Assembly: GCA_024640925.1 (NCBI GenBank)
Contig: JAHEEB010000006.1
Coordinates: 1-6,064, forward strand
DNA from: Bacteroidota bacterium
Lineage (GTDB): Bacteria > Bacteroidota > Bacteroidia > Bacteroidales > UBA10428
Reading direction: 5' to 3'
DNA length: 6,064 nt
A program made the position numbers and the translations under genes. Shown here piece after piece: positions 1-6,064 of the stretch. The stretch's first letter is position 1. Each line of letters opens with the position of its first letter. The notes beneath the pieces are model-generated. The model was not told the origin of the DNA. It did no database searches and saw only the letters and a program-made list of their open reading frames with translations.

Positions 1-1266
1 GCAGCCGGACTGGTATTAAACAGGTTTGTTCCTCACACTTCAGCATTAATGAACAGAATCGTTTTTGTTGGAAATTCTCTTTTCATTCCTGTTTTCCTGA
101 TCAGTATAGGAATGATTGTCGATCTTACCGTTTTTACAAAAGGTCCACGAGCATTAATTGTTGCATTTGTATTGATTGCAGTTGCTTTATTAAGCAAATG
201 GGGTGCAGCCTTTATTTCCTCTCTGATATTAAGATATTCAAGGCAACAGCGTAATCTGATTTTTGGGTTAAGTGGTGCACATGCTGCTGCTGCACTCGCC
301 GTTATATCAATTGGCTATCAAATGGGAATAATAGATGAAAATATATTTAATGGTACAATTGTTATTATCCTTGTTTCTTGTCTTGTTGCAACATTTGTTA
401 CCGAAAGGGCATCTAAAATGATTGTTCTGGAAAATGAGCACCATAAACACGAAAGTACTGAAAATAAAGAAAATATTATTGTGTTGATTTCTAATCCAAA
501 AACAATGACAAGGTTGATGGATTTAGCATTGTTAATGAAATCAAAAGATAATCCGGGCCCTATTTATGGATTATCTGTTGTTGAAGATGATGAGCAAGCA
601 ACCAGGAAACTGGAAGAATCGCAAAAAACCCTTGAGCAAACCATAGAGCATGCTATTGGCTCAGATCAGAAAGTTGAAGTAATAGCAACTATTGATCATA
701 ATATTTCGAGTGGTATAATTCGTCTTTCAAAGCAAGTTGATGCTACAGATATAATAATGGGAAGCTATGGTAGGGCTAATGTTGTTGATTTCTTTTTCGG
801 AAGAAACATTCAGCAAATATTAGTATCAACCCAGCAAAACATAATCATGTTTAATCCTACATTGCCCATTAACGTTTTAAAAAAAATTCATATTATTTTC
901 CCTCAACATTCAGAAAAAGAACCAGGTTATAAAAGCTGGATGAGTAAAATAGTATTATTGTCGGAATCGCTTAACCTGAAAATGTTTTTTTATTCAAATA
1001 CAGATTCTCTGGACCAGGTAAAAGATCATCCTTCGATAAAAACAAAAACCCGGAATCACATTAAATATAATAGCATTGAGGATTGGCGACATTTTATTAA
1101 ATTAACCAGAACATTCGATAAAGACGATTTAATTGTGGTTATTGCACCTCGAAAAGGAAGTGTTTCTTACTTCCCTGGTATAGAGACTATTATTGGTAAG
1201 CTTGCAAAATTCTTTTCCAGAAATTCCTACATTATTTTTTATCCTGCTATTAAAAAGAAAGAATAA
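1..1266 (+). CDS. Cation/proton antiporter with C-terminal Usp-like tail, 5' truncated
   Basis: This is the C-terminal part of a monovalent cation/proton antiporter (CPA2/Kef-like, Na_H_Exchanger family) of the inner membrane. The frame is open from base 1 (codons read AAGLVLNRFVPHTSAL before the Met at 49), so the start is outside the window and the Met at 49 is internal. Counting from that Met, about four hydrophobic segments lie at roughly 4-27, 34-62, 70-92 and 101-117, including FLISIGMIVDL and SGAHAAAALAVISIGYQMG, typical of the last helices of this family. A charged linker (about 120-142) leads to a universal-stress-protein-like domain at about 143-270. Its G238-x2-G241-x9-G251 pattern resembles the Usp nucleotide-binding loop, but Arg follows the last Gly where Ser/Thr is usual. 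Residues 277-400 could be a second, degenerate Usp-like half. The tail probably regulates transport; the ion is not determinable. The family call is firm, and nucleotide binding is inferred. Confidence 0.88.
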   Translation, partial: AAGLVLNRFVPHTSALMNRIVFVGNSLFIPVFLISIGMIVDLTVFTKGPRALIVAFVLIAVALLSKWGAAFISSLILRYSRQQRNLIFGLSGAHAAAALAVISIGYQMGIIDENIFNGTIVIILVSCLVATFVTERASKMIVLENEHHKHESTENKENIIVLISNPKTMTRLMDLALLMKSKDNPGPIYGLSVVEDDEQATRKLEESQKTLEQTIEHAIGSDQKVEVIATIDHNISSGIIRLSKQVDATDIIMGSYGRANVVDFFFGRNIQQILVSTQQNIIMFNPTLPINVLKKIHIIFPQHSEKEPGYKSWMSKIVLLSESLNLKMFFYSNTDSLDQVKDHPSIKTKTRNHIKYNSIEDWRHFIKLTRTFDKDDLIVVIAPRKGSVSYFPGIETIIGKLAKFFSRNSYIIFYPAIKKKE

Positions 1267-1307
1267 ATAGGTTATAATAACCTATTCAGAATAGTAAATT
1301 CTTTTTA
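1266..1307 (+). terminator. Possible terminator: two small hairpins after the antiporter
   Basis: A perfect 9-bp inverted repeat, AATAGGTTA (1266-1274) and TAACCTATT (1278-1286) with a TAA loop, starts on the last base of the antiporter stop codon. A second, 5-bp pair (AGAAT 1288-1292, ATTCT 1298-1302) follows, then TTTT at 1303-1306. The strong stem is AT-rich and lacks an immediate T-tract; the weak stem has one. Position supports transcript termination or 3'-end protection, but the structure is not a textbook intrinsic terminator. Confidence 0.45.
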
Positions 1308-1369
1308 TTATTAGTTACTTCAATCGCATTAAAATATTGTCGACTCAATTAGATAGTTTGTCTATTTCT

Positions 1370-1401
1370 TTTGTTTATAGAATTTATAGAAATTATCTTT
1401 A
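1370..1401 (+). promoter_or_regulatory. Candidate Bacteroidota-type promoter for the kinase/regulator operon
   Basis: TTTG at 1370-1373 and TATCTTTA at 1394-1401 are separated by 20 bp. This matches the Bacteroidota housekeeping pattern (-33 TTTG, -7 TAnnTTTG) except for the last base. The spacer holds a perfect tandem 9-mer, TTTATAGAA at 1374-1382 and 1383-1391. Transcription would start near 1405-1410, leaving a leader of about 45-50 nt before the ATG at 1455. In AT-rich DNA such matches arise by chance, so this is a candidate; it is favoured by its position between a likely terminator and the gene start. Confidence 0.45.
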
Positions 1402-1405
1402 GTAG

Positions 1406-1431
1406 AGAAGTTTCATATAAAGGTAACTTCT
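1406..1431 (+). promoter_or_regulatory. 7-bp inverted repeat in the presumed 5' leader of the kinase gene
   Basis: AGAAGTT (1406-1412) and AACTTCT (1425-1431) are perfect inverted repeats around a 12-base centre. The left arm lies where transcription from the candidate promoter would begin. It could be a 5'-end stem-loop of the mRNA or a regulator's operator. The evidence is symmetry and position only. Confidence 0.3.
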
Positions 1432-1454
1432 GTGATTTCTACTTTGTCTTCGAT

Positions 1455-2627
1455 ATGAAAATAGATAAAATTATATCTAAACTTAACTTTAAAAAAATTG
1501 GGATACACTGTCTGATTTGGCTTGTGTTAGTATTTCTTAACTTTCTTGTTGCCAAAAACTTCAGGTTCAATTTTAATATCTTTTTTTTCGTTTGGCTATG
1601 GGTAATTTATATACTCCTTTTCTATATTAATTACCTTGTTCTTATGCCATACTTTTTCTTTAAGCGCAGGTTTGTATTATATTCAATATTTGCTATTACT
1701 CTGTTAGTCGATGTATATTATATAAAAAATCGTCTTGAATTGGAGCAGTTCAAAGAGGATTTTGAAAATATTGATTCACGGTTACCACCGCCTCAAGATG
1801 TATTGGTTCCCTTCGATTCAACTAAGGTAAATATTGATAATCCTGACGAACTAATGTCTTTATATGGTACACCACCACCTGAAGATAGGCAAAGACCAGA
1901 ACCATTCAGAAAAAGGCTGCCCTGGGGAATTAATTTTATTTCTCTTTATAGTTTATTGTTAATATATACTGTAAGTATCTCTGTAAAGTTAGTACAGAGG
2001 TGGCAGGAGGACGAAAGACGGAAATCGGAAATAGAAAAAGAAAAAATTGCTACTGAGTTAAACTTTCTGAAACAACAAATTAATCCACATTTTCTTTTTA
2101 ATTCGCTCAATAGTATCTATTCGTTATCTATCAGCAAATCGGAAAAAGTAACCAATTCAATTCTTAAATTATCATCCTTATTGCGATACATGTTATATGA
2201 TTCCGATAATAAACCGGTATCATTAAAAGATGAGCTTTCTACAATTACAGATTATATCGAACTTCAAAAACTCAGGTTAACAGAAAAAGTTTCTTTAAAA
2301 TACAAGATTATTGGCGATCCGGAGCAATTCAGGATTGAACCATTCATTTTGATTCCTTTGATCGAGAATGCTTTTAAATATGGGGTTGATAGTGTTAATG
2401 AATCGTTTATCAATATAATGGTTACTATTTATCATAATAAACTCGATCTCGTTATAAAAAATAAAATAGTCCTTAAAACCATTGAGAATAAAAAATCAGA
2501 ATCGGGTATTGGACTAAAAAATATTCAACGCAGACTAGATCTTTTATATTCCGGTGATTATAATTTTGTTGCAGAAGCAAAAGATGATGTATTTTTGGTA
2601 CATCTGGAAATAAAACATAAAGTATGA
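1455..2627 (+). CDS. LytS/YpdA-like sensor histidine kinase with four membrane helices
   Basis: This is an inner-membrane sensor kinase of the His_kinase (LytS/YpdA) class that should phosphorylate the LytTR regulator encoded next. From the ATG at 1455 it has 390 residues. Hydrophobic segments lie at about 17-33, 41-64, 73-90 and 158-178. Between helices 3 and 4 is a polar, Pro-rich loop (91-157, with LPPPQ and GTPPPEDRQRPEP), extracytoplasmic if the kinase domain is inside. A charged helix (183-207) leads to the phosphoacceptor motif QQINPHFLFNSLNS with His212. The ATPase part shows the N-box LIENAFKYG (Asn305) and the G-box SGIGLKNIQRRL (Gly351, Gly353), so it looks intact. The frame stays open upstream to a TTG at 1371, but the candidate promoter overlaps that stretch, and the ATG gives a normal KIDKIISKLNFKKIG amino end before helix 1. 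No clear Shine-Dalgarno sequence is present. The stop overlaps the next gene by 4 bp. The stimulus is unknown. Confidence 0.92.
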   Translation: MKIDKIISKLNFKKIGIHCLIWLVLVFLNFLVAKNFRFNFNIFFFVWLWVIYILLFYINYLVLMPYFFFKRRFVLYSIFAITLLVDVYYIKNRLELEQFKEDFENIDSRLPPPQDVLVPFDSTKVNIDNPDELMSLYGTPPPEDRQRPEPFRKRLPWGINFISLYSLLLIYTVSISVKLVQRWQEDERRKSEIEKEKIATELNFLKQQINPHFLFNSLNSIYSLSISKSEKVTNSILKLSSLLRYMLYDSDNKPVSLKDELSTITDYIELQKLRLTEKVSLKYKIIGDPEQFRIEPFILIPLIENAFKYGVDSVNESFINIMVTIYHNKLDLVIKNKIVLKTIENKKSESGIGLKNIQRRLDLLYSGDYNFVAEAKDDVFLVHLEIKHKV

Positions 2628-3349
2628 ATTGCATTGCAATTGATGATGAACCACTGGCCATTAATGTTATAAAGGATTTTTGCAACAAGATCGACTATAT
2701 AAATCTGCTGGCAACCTTTAACAGTGCTGTCGAAGCTGTTAAGCTGCTTAACCAGTCTACAGTCGACCTTATTTTTCTTGACATTCAGATGCCACATATT
2801 TCGGGACTTGAGTTTATTAAATCGCTGCCTAATCCGCCGCTTGTTATTTTTACAACTGCATTTTCCGAACATGCATTACAGGGATTTGAGCTAAATGCTA
2901 TAGATTACCTTGTAAAACCTATTCCATTTGACCGTTTTTTTAAGGCTATTAATAAAGCATATGAGTTATATAATTTAAGGAAAAAGAGCCAGGAAACTAT
3001 AATTATTCCCGAAAATATAGTTGAGCAACCTGCTGATTATATAATGATTAAAGTAGAATACTCTACCGTAAAGGTGGAATTTAAGGATATATTGTATATC
3101 GAAGGGTTAAAGGATTATGTGAAAATCTATGCTGGACCTAGACCTATGCTTACTAAAAGTACAATGAAAAATATCGAGGAGAAACTTCCTTCCAATAAGT
3201 TTATTCGAATTCATAAATCCTTCATTGTTTCTATTTCCAACATTCAGGTTATTGAAAATAACAGGGTGGTAATGGGAGAGAAAAGGCTTCCTATTGGGGA
3301 GCAATATAAAGAAGCATTTTATAATTTGCTGAATAAAAACAGGTTATAG
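2624..3349 (+). CDS. LytTR-family response regulator
   Basis: This 241-residue cytoplasmic transcription regulator is the expected partner of the kinase before it. The receiver domain (about 1-118) has the acidic pocket Asp7-Asp8-Glu9, phosphoacceptor Asp53 in FLDIQMP, Thr77/Thr78 in FTTAF and Lys98 in YLVKP, so all key residues are present. A linker of about 20 residues leads to a LytTR DNA-binding domain (about 139-238), recognised by the segments DILYIEGLKDYVKIY, KFIRIHKSFIVSI and the closing RLPIGEQYKEAF. Length and order are normal for the family. The ATG lies inside the end of the kinase gene (ATGA overlap), which suggests translational coupling and matched expression. LytTR proteins usually bind pairs of short direct repeats near target promoters; the targets here are unknown. 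The neighbouring convergent gene is not an obvious target, because its operon is read from the far side. Confidence 0.95.
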   Translation: MNCIAIDDEPLAINVIKDFCNKIDYINLLATFNSAVEAVKLLNQSTVDLIFLDIQMPHISGLEFIKSLPNPPLVIFTTAFSEHALQGFELNAIDYLVKPIPFDRFFKAINKAYELYNLRKKSQETIIIPENIVEQPADYIMIKVEYSTVKVEFKDILYIEGLKDYVKIYAGPRPMLTKSTMKNIEEKLPSNKFIRIHKSFIVSISNIQVIENNRVVMGEKRLPIGEQYKEAFYNLLNKNRL

Positions 3350-3362
3350 CCTAATGAAGTCT

Positions 3363-3428
3363 GGAGTACTTAAAGTGGAGGAGTACTTAAGTTGGTTTCA
3401 ATGTCAGTCTTCAATTTACACAATTAAT
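3363..3428. repeat. Composite intergenic repeat, copy A
   Basis: The copy begins with short units of about 9 bp: GAGTACTTA (3364-3372), AAGTGGAG (3373-3380), GAGTACTTA (3381-3389) and AGTTGGTTT (3390-3398). After a 10-bp spacer comes CTTCAATTTACACAATTAAT (3409-3428). The same order recurs in copy B, so the two seem to be degenerate duplicates. No coding potential or strong hairpin was seen, although the two AGTACT palindromes could pair weakly. Function is unknown. Confidence 0.7.
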
Positions 3429-3433
3429 AAAAG

Positions 3434-3484
3434 AAGTGATTAAAGTACTTAAAGTGATTTTCATCCTTCAATCTACACATTAAT
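3434..3484. repeat. Composite intergenic repeat, copy B
   Basis: Three adjoining 9-mers, AAGTGATTA (3434-3442), AAGTACTTA (3443-3451) and AAGTGATTT (3452-3460), are followed after 5 bp by CTTCAATCTACACATTAAT (3466-3484). Against copy A the end block has one substitution and one missing base. Its last bases include the stop codon (3480-3482) and part of the last Asp codon of the minus-strand barrel gene, so the duplication reaches a gene end. Confidence 0.7.
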
Positions 3485-4721
3485 CATATTTAGGTTTCTG
3501 GAACCAAATATCCTGTAAAGAGAAATTAACATTCAACTGTATGAAGTTCTCCTGAAACAATCCATTCCCTTTTGTACCAAGGTTTCCTGCCTCAATGCCT
3601 ACATTAATCATACTTAGTTTCCTTTCGAGCGGAATACCAACCCCAAGTGTGATGGATTGTGAGTTTATAGGTGTGTTTTTAATTATCAGGTAAGTTTTTT
3701 CAACGGAAGCCCCAAGCCGATAGTTAAGTCTTTCAAAACCAATTGCACTACGTGAATTTTTGCCAGGCATATACTCGATTCCCATTGAAAGTCGTTCGCT
3801 ATCGCGGGTTTTTATTGCAGTATTTACAAATGAAGCTTGTGACCAGTTTTTGCGTTCATAATCAAACGCAATAGTTAGTTTATCCTTAAAGCAAGTACTG
3901 ATCCCAAATCCTAGTTGTTCGGGTATGAGATAGTTATCTTTTTCTTGTAAACGTATATCTGTTGTATCATTGGTAGAACCAAACTTGACCTCTGTATCTG
4001 AATTCAAGTTCTGCATGTTACCATAAATAATTCCAATTCCGGTTTTCCAATTTTTAATTTTGAAAAAATACTGAAGTCCATAATCTAATTTAAGTGCACT
4101 TACATTAGTAGTCTTTTTTAAGGTATAAGATCCGTATTCATTATCGAGTGTTGCTGATTCTGATTGGACAAAGGAACCAAATACAAAGGAAGAATGAATA
4201 CCCAGCGAGAAATTAGGAAATATTCGAAATGAATTACCAAGATAAGCCTGGTTAATACTGCCACTGCCTGTAAAAGCTTTTTCGTATTTACTATATGTTC
4301 CATCAATCACATCAGTTATTGATACTGAGTAACCCATTGAACTATATGGTAAAATACCACCACTAATAGCCCACCATGGCATGGCTCTGAAACCAAATGC
4401 TATATAAGAAAGGTTTCCGTCCCATTTATCCTGAAAATATCTGGAAGTCTGGTAAGTTGAATATTTACCAAAGAGTCCAATCTCAAAAATGAAAGACAAA
4501 CTATCGATGCCGCTATATGATGCCGGATTAATTCTGTTTAGGTACTGATCAGAACGCAAAGCAAAACCAGTGCCACCCATAGATTCATTTACACAAAACC
4601 CGTTGTTTTCAATACGACCAGCGCCGAAGATAGTATATGGCGAATTGCTTGTTTGTGCAGTCAACGAAAATAACAAAGTGGAAAATATGAATATTATAAG
4701 GATTATTTTTTTCATTAGCAT
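3480..4721 (-). CDS. Outer-membrane beta-barrel protein of the 'SPYxxFG' type
   Basis: This 413-residue protein is probably an outer-membrane beta-barrel. A signal peptide (Lys4-Lys5, hydrophobic 6-20, likely cleavage after Ala22 in SLTA-QTSNSPY) sends it through Sec. The mature end carries NSPYTIFGAGRI (26-37), then SMGGTGFALR (47-56) and RINPASYSGIDS (64-74). This arrangement is known from FadL/PorV-like and related Bacteroidota outer-membrane proteins. The rest alternates polar and hydrophobic or aromatic residues, with many Gly and Tyr, as in transmembrane strands. It ends NFSLQDIWFQKPKYD, a short tail after the last strand. A second Met (codon 4713-4715, residue 3) is an equally plausible start. 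The gene begins 13 bp after the lipoprotein gene and is probably co-transcribed with it. It converges on the regulator gene. The barrel call is strong; whether it transports, anchors or secretes something is not visible. Confidence 0.8.
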   Translation of the reverse strand: MLMKKIILIIFIFSTLLFSLTAQTSNSPYTIFGAGRIENNGFCVNESMGGTGFALRSDQYLNRINPASYSGIDSLSFIFEIGLFGKYSTYQTSRYFQDKWDGNLSYIAFGFRAMPWWAISGGILPYSSMGYSVSITDVIDGTYSKYEKAFTGSGSINQAYLGNSFRIFPNFSLGIHSSFVFGSFVQSESATLDNEYGSYTLKKTTNVSALKLDYGLQYFFKIKNWKTGIGIIYGNMQNLNSDTEVKFGSTNDTTDIRLQEKDNYLIPEQLGFGISTCFKDKLTIAFDYERKNWSQASFVNTAIKTRDSERLSMGIEYMPGKNSRSAIGFERLNYRLGASVEKTYLIIKNTPINSQSITLGVGIPLERKLSMINVGIEAGNLGTKGNGLFQENFIQLNVNFSLQDIWFQKPKYD

Positions 4722-4734
4722 TAAATTGAACTAT

Positions 4735-6064
4735 TTAATAATTCACATAATAAATTTTAAGTTTTGGAGATGGAGATTTAGCTCCAACATCTAACCTCTC
4801 AAATGTGGTTGAATATTTTGTTGATGGTAAACTAAGCAACAGTCCATGATCCATATCGAAATAACCATCAGAGAATTCCGAAATGAAAAAACTGGTCAGA
4901 TTAAATGTATAGGAAGTGTTTTCGTTATAATCATCCAGGTAAAAATCAGCAACTTGTGTGTAATTTCCATCAGAAGTTAAAATAGCATCTCCAAACCTAT
5001 TGTATTTGTCCGTGTTGTACAAAACTATTTCTTCTGGTAAATTTTTTTCATATTTAAAATTTTCTTCAGGATAAAGAATAAGTTCAGTTCTAAGTATTGA
5101 ACCTCTTTGAGAATTAAGTAACTCCTGCATCCAGGGGAATTTAATTTTAACCAATAATCCTCCTCCTCCAAACAAATAGGATTTGTTACCAGTCTCTGAT
5201 GAAGAGATATCGTACCTTTGGCGGGTAAAATTCGCAAGTCCAGTTTCAGAAAAATCGTGAATAATTCGGTTAAATTGCAGATTATTATTGGTTATCGGAA
5301 ATTCTATCTCCAAATCCTCTTCAGAATCATCATTGTATCTGTTGATATACATAACCAATGACAAATCAGCTTCTTTGGCAGTAAAACTAAGAATTGTATT
5401 ATTGGAAACCGTATCCGGGATCAAAACGATGCCATTAAAATAATCAATAAAATAATCGTTGCTTGACATTATTTGATCAATGTCATCATTATTATCTTCA
5501 TTCTTTAATTTATCGAAAAAGTCTTTTCCTAATAGATCATCTATAGGAATTTCAAGAGTATTATCCCCTTTTGGGTAAGGGGTAAAGCTAAAAGTAGCGA
5601 GAGGAGTTTCGTCATAACTTAAATAAGAAGTATTGTATAAATACTCAACGTCATCTTCAGGCTGTTGAGTAATTCTATGAACAGAAAATTTAAATACCTG
5701 GTTGGTATCACCATAACTATAACCCGAATAACTAAGTCTGAGTGTTAAGGAATCATATACATCCTCATCATAAAGGGTAGTACTTTCAGGCAAGCCGATT
5801 TGGAAATACGAGGAACAGGATATTTTTCCTACATTATTATCTTTAAAATATCCAACCAGCAAAATACTGTCGCTGCTTGTTGGAAATGAATCCAGAACAA
5901 CAGTTGAGAGACTAACAGTAAATGTGTCAATTAAAACAACATTTGTCTGTGATTCAAGAAAATTACTTCCAATGTTAAAATCATCATCTTCTTTACATGC
6001 TTGAAAAACAAAGAAAGAGACAAATAACAATATACTTGCTAAAAATACATTTCGGTATTTTCTA
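4735..6064 (-). CDS. DUF4270-type surface lipoprotein, 5' truncated at the window edge
   Basis: The protein resembles DUF4270, a Bacteroidota lipoprotein family of unknown function. The frame is open to the right edge, reading RKYRNVFLASILLFVSFFVFQAC, a lipoprotein signal peptide; the start codon is therefore beyond 6064, and the in-frame TTG at 6028-6030 is internal to that signal. The lipidated Cys codon is at 5995-5997; the -3 residue is Phe rather than the usual Leu. Directly after it comes KEDDD, which fits the Lys plus acidic lipoprotein export signal that sends Bacteroidota lipoproteins to the cell surface. About 420 mature residues follow. The family pattern is seen in FNIGSNFLESQTNV, DTFTVSLSTVVLDSFPTSSD, a GYFKDNNVGKISCSSYFQIG block and a final KLKIYYVNY. 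There are no catalytic motifs; the many short strands suggest a beta-sandwich fold. It is first in a likely operon with the barrel protein. Confidence 0.85.
   Translation of the reverse strand, partial: RKYRNVFLASILLFVSFFVFQACKEDDDFNIGSNFLESQTNVVLIDTFTVSLSTVVLDSFPTSSDSILLVGYFKDNNVGKISCSSYFQIGLPESTTLYDEDVYDSLTLRLSYSGYSYGDTNQVFKFSVHRITQQPEDDVEYLYNTSYLSYDETPLATFSFTPYPKGDNTLEIPIDDLLGKDFFDKLKNEDNNDDIDQIMSSNDYFIDYFNGIVLIPDTVSNNTILSFTAKEADLSLVMYINRYNDDSEEDLEIEFPITNNNLQFNRIIHDFSETGLANFTRQRYDISSSETGNKSYLFGGGGLLVKIKFPWMQELLNSQRGSILRTELILYPEENFKYEKNLPEEIVLYNTDKYNRFGDAILTSDGNYTQVADFYLDDYNENTSYTFNLTSFFISEFSDGYFDMDHGLLLSLPSTKYSTTFERLDVGAKSPSPKLKIYYVNY

Noticed and set aside
1318..1336. A third partial copy of the CTTCAAT...ATTAA block before the kinase gene.
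   Set aside because: Only CTTCAATC and ATTAA match, the middle differs in length and no 9-mer array is nearby, so chance similarity in AT-rich DNA is enough.
1371..1454. Longer kinase frame starting at a TTG (28 extra residues).
   Set aside because: TTG is a rare start, the stretch overlaps the candidate promoter and leader, and the ATG at 1455 gives a normal amino end just before the first membrane helix.
2558..2872. Minus-strand frame of 104 codons across the kinase/regulator junction.
   Set aside because: It lies antisense to the conserved ends of two clear genes and its translation has no recognisable domain.
3350..3479. Standard intrinsic terminator between the convergent genes.
   Set aside because: No GC-rich stem with a T-tract was found on either strand; only weak pairing between AGTACT palindromes is possible.
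3363..3484. CRISPR array, or LytTR operator made of the 9-bp units.
   Set aside because: The units are too short and lack equal spacers for CRISPR. LytTR sites are usually two 9-bp repeats about 12 bp apart upstream of a promoter, whereas these are contiguous and sit between two gene ends.
4570..4794. Plus-strand frame of 74 codons over the start of the barrel gene.
   Set aside because: It is antisense to the signal peptide region; its hydrophobic stretch is only the mirror of AT-rich signal peptide codons.

Overview
The window looks like a chromosomal piece of a Bacteroidota genome, probably a Bacteroidales/Marinilabiliales or Flavobacteriia-type organism. The reasons are: AT-rich DNA, almost no Shine-Dalgarno-like sequences, a candidate TTTG / TAnnTTTG promoter, a LytS-type kinase with a LytTR regulator, a lipoprotein with a lysine/acidic export tag right after its lipidated cysteine, and a DUF4270-type protein. 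The exact taxon cannot be fixed from this sequence alone.

Layout. (1) Positions 1-1266, plus strand: the 3' part of a cation/proton antiporter whose membrane domain is fused to a cytoplasmic universal-stress-protein-like tail; its start lies left of the window. (2) Positions 1267-1454: a small inverted repeat that may end the antiporter transcript, then a candidate promoter with a perfect tandem 9-bp repeat in its spacer and a 7-bp inverted repeat in the presumed leader. (3) Positions 1455-3349, plus strand: a two-gene operon of a four-helix LytS/YpdA-like histidine kinase and a LytTR response regulator, overlapping by ATGA. (4) Positions 3350-3479: a 130-bp spacer between convergent genes, filled by two degenerate copies of a composite repeat; the second copy runs into the end of the next gene. 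(5) Positions 3480-6064, minus strand: a cell-envelope operon of a DUF4270 lipoprotein, cut by the right edge, followed 13 bp later by an outer-membrane beta-barrel protein of the 'SPY-x-x-FG' type.

How they work together. The kinase and regulator almost certainly form one signalling pair: a membrane sensor passes phosphate to Asp53 of a LytTR DNA-binding regulator. The lipoprotein and barrel protein are probably co-transcribed and may act together at the outer membrane, but neither has a function I can name. Nothing links the signalling pair to the envelope genes beyond adjacency. No RNA gene, mobile element, CRISPR array or defence system was seen, and no gene-free stretch exceeds 300 bases. 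The least explained parts are the composite repeat between the convergent genes and the organised upstream region of the kinase gene.
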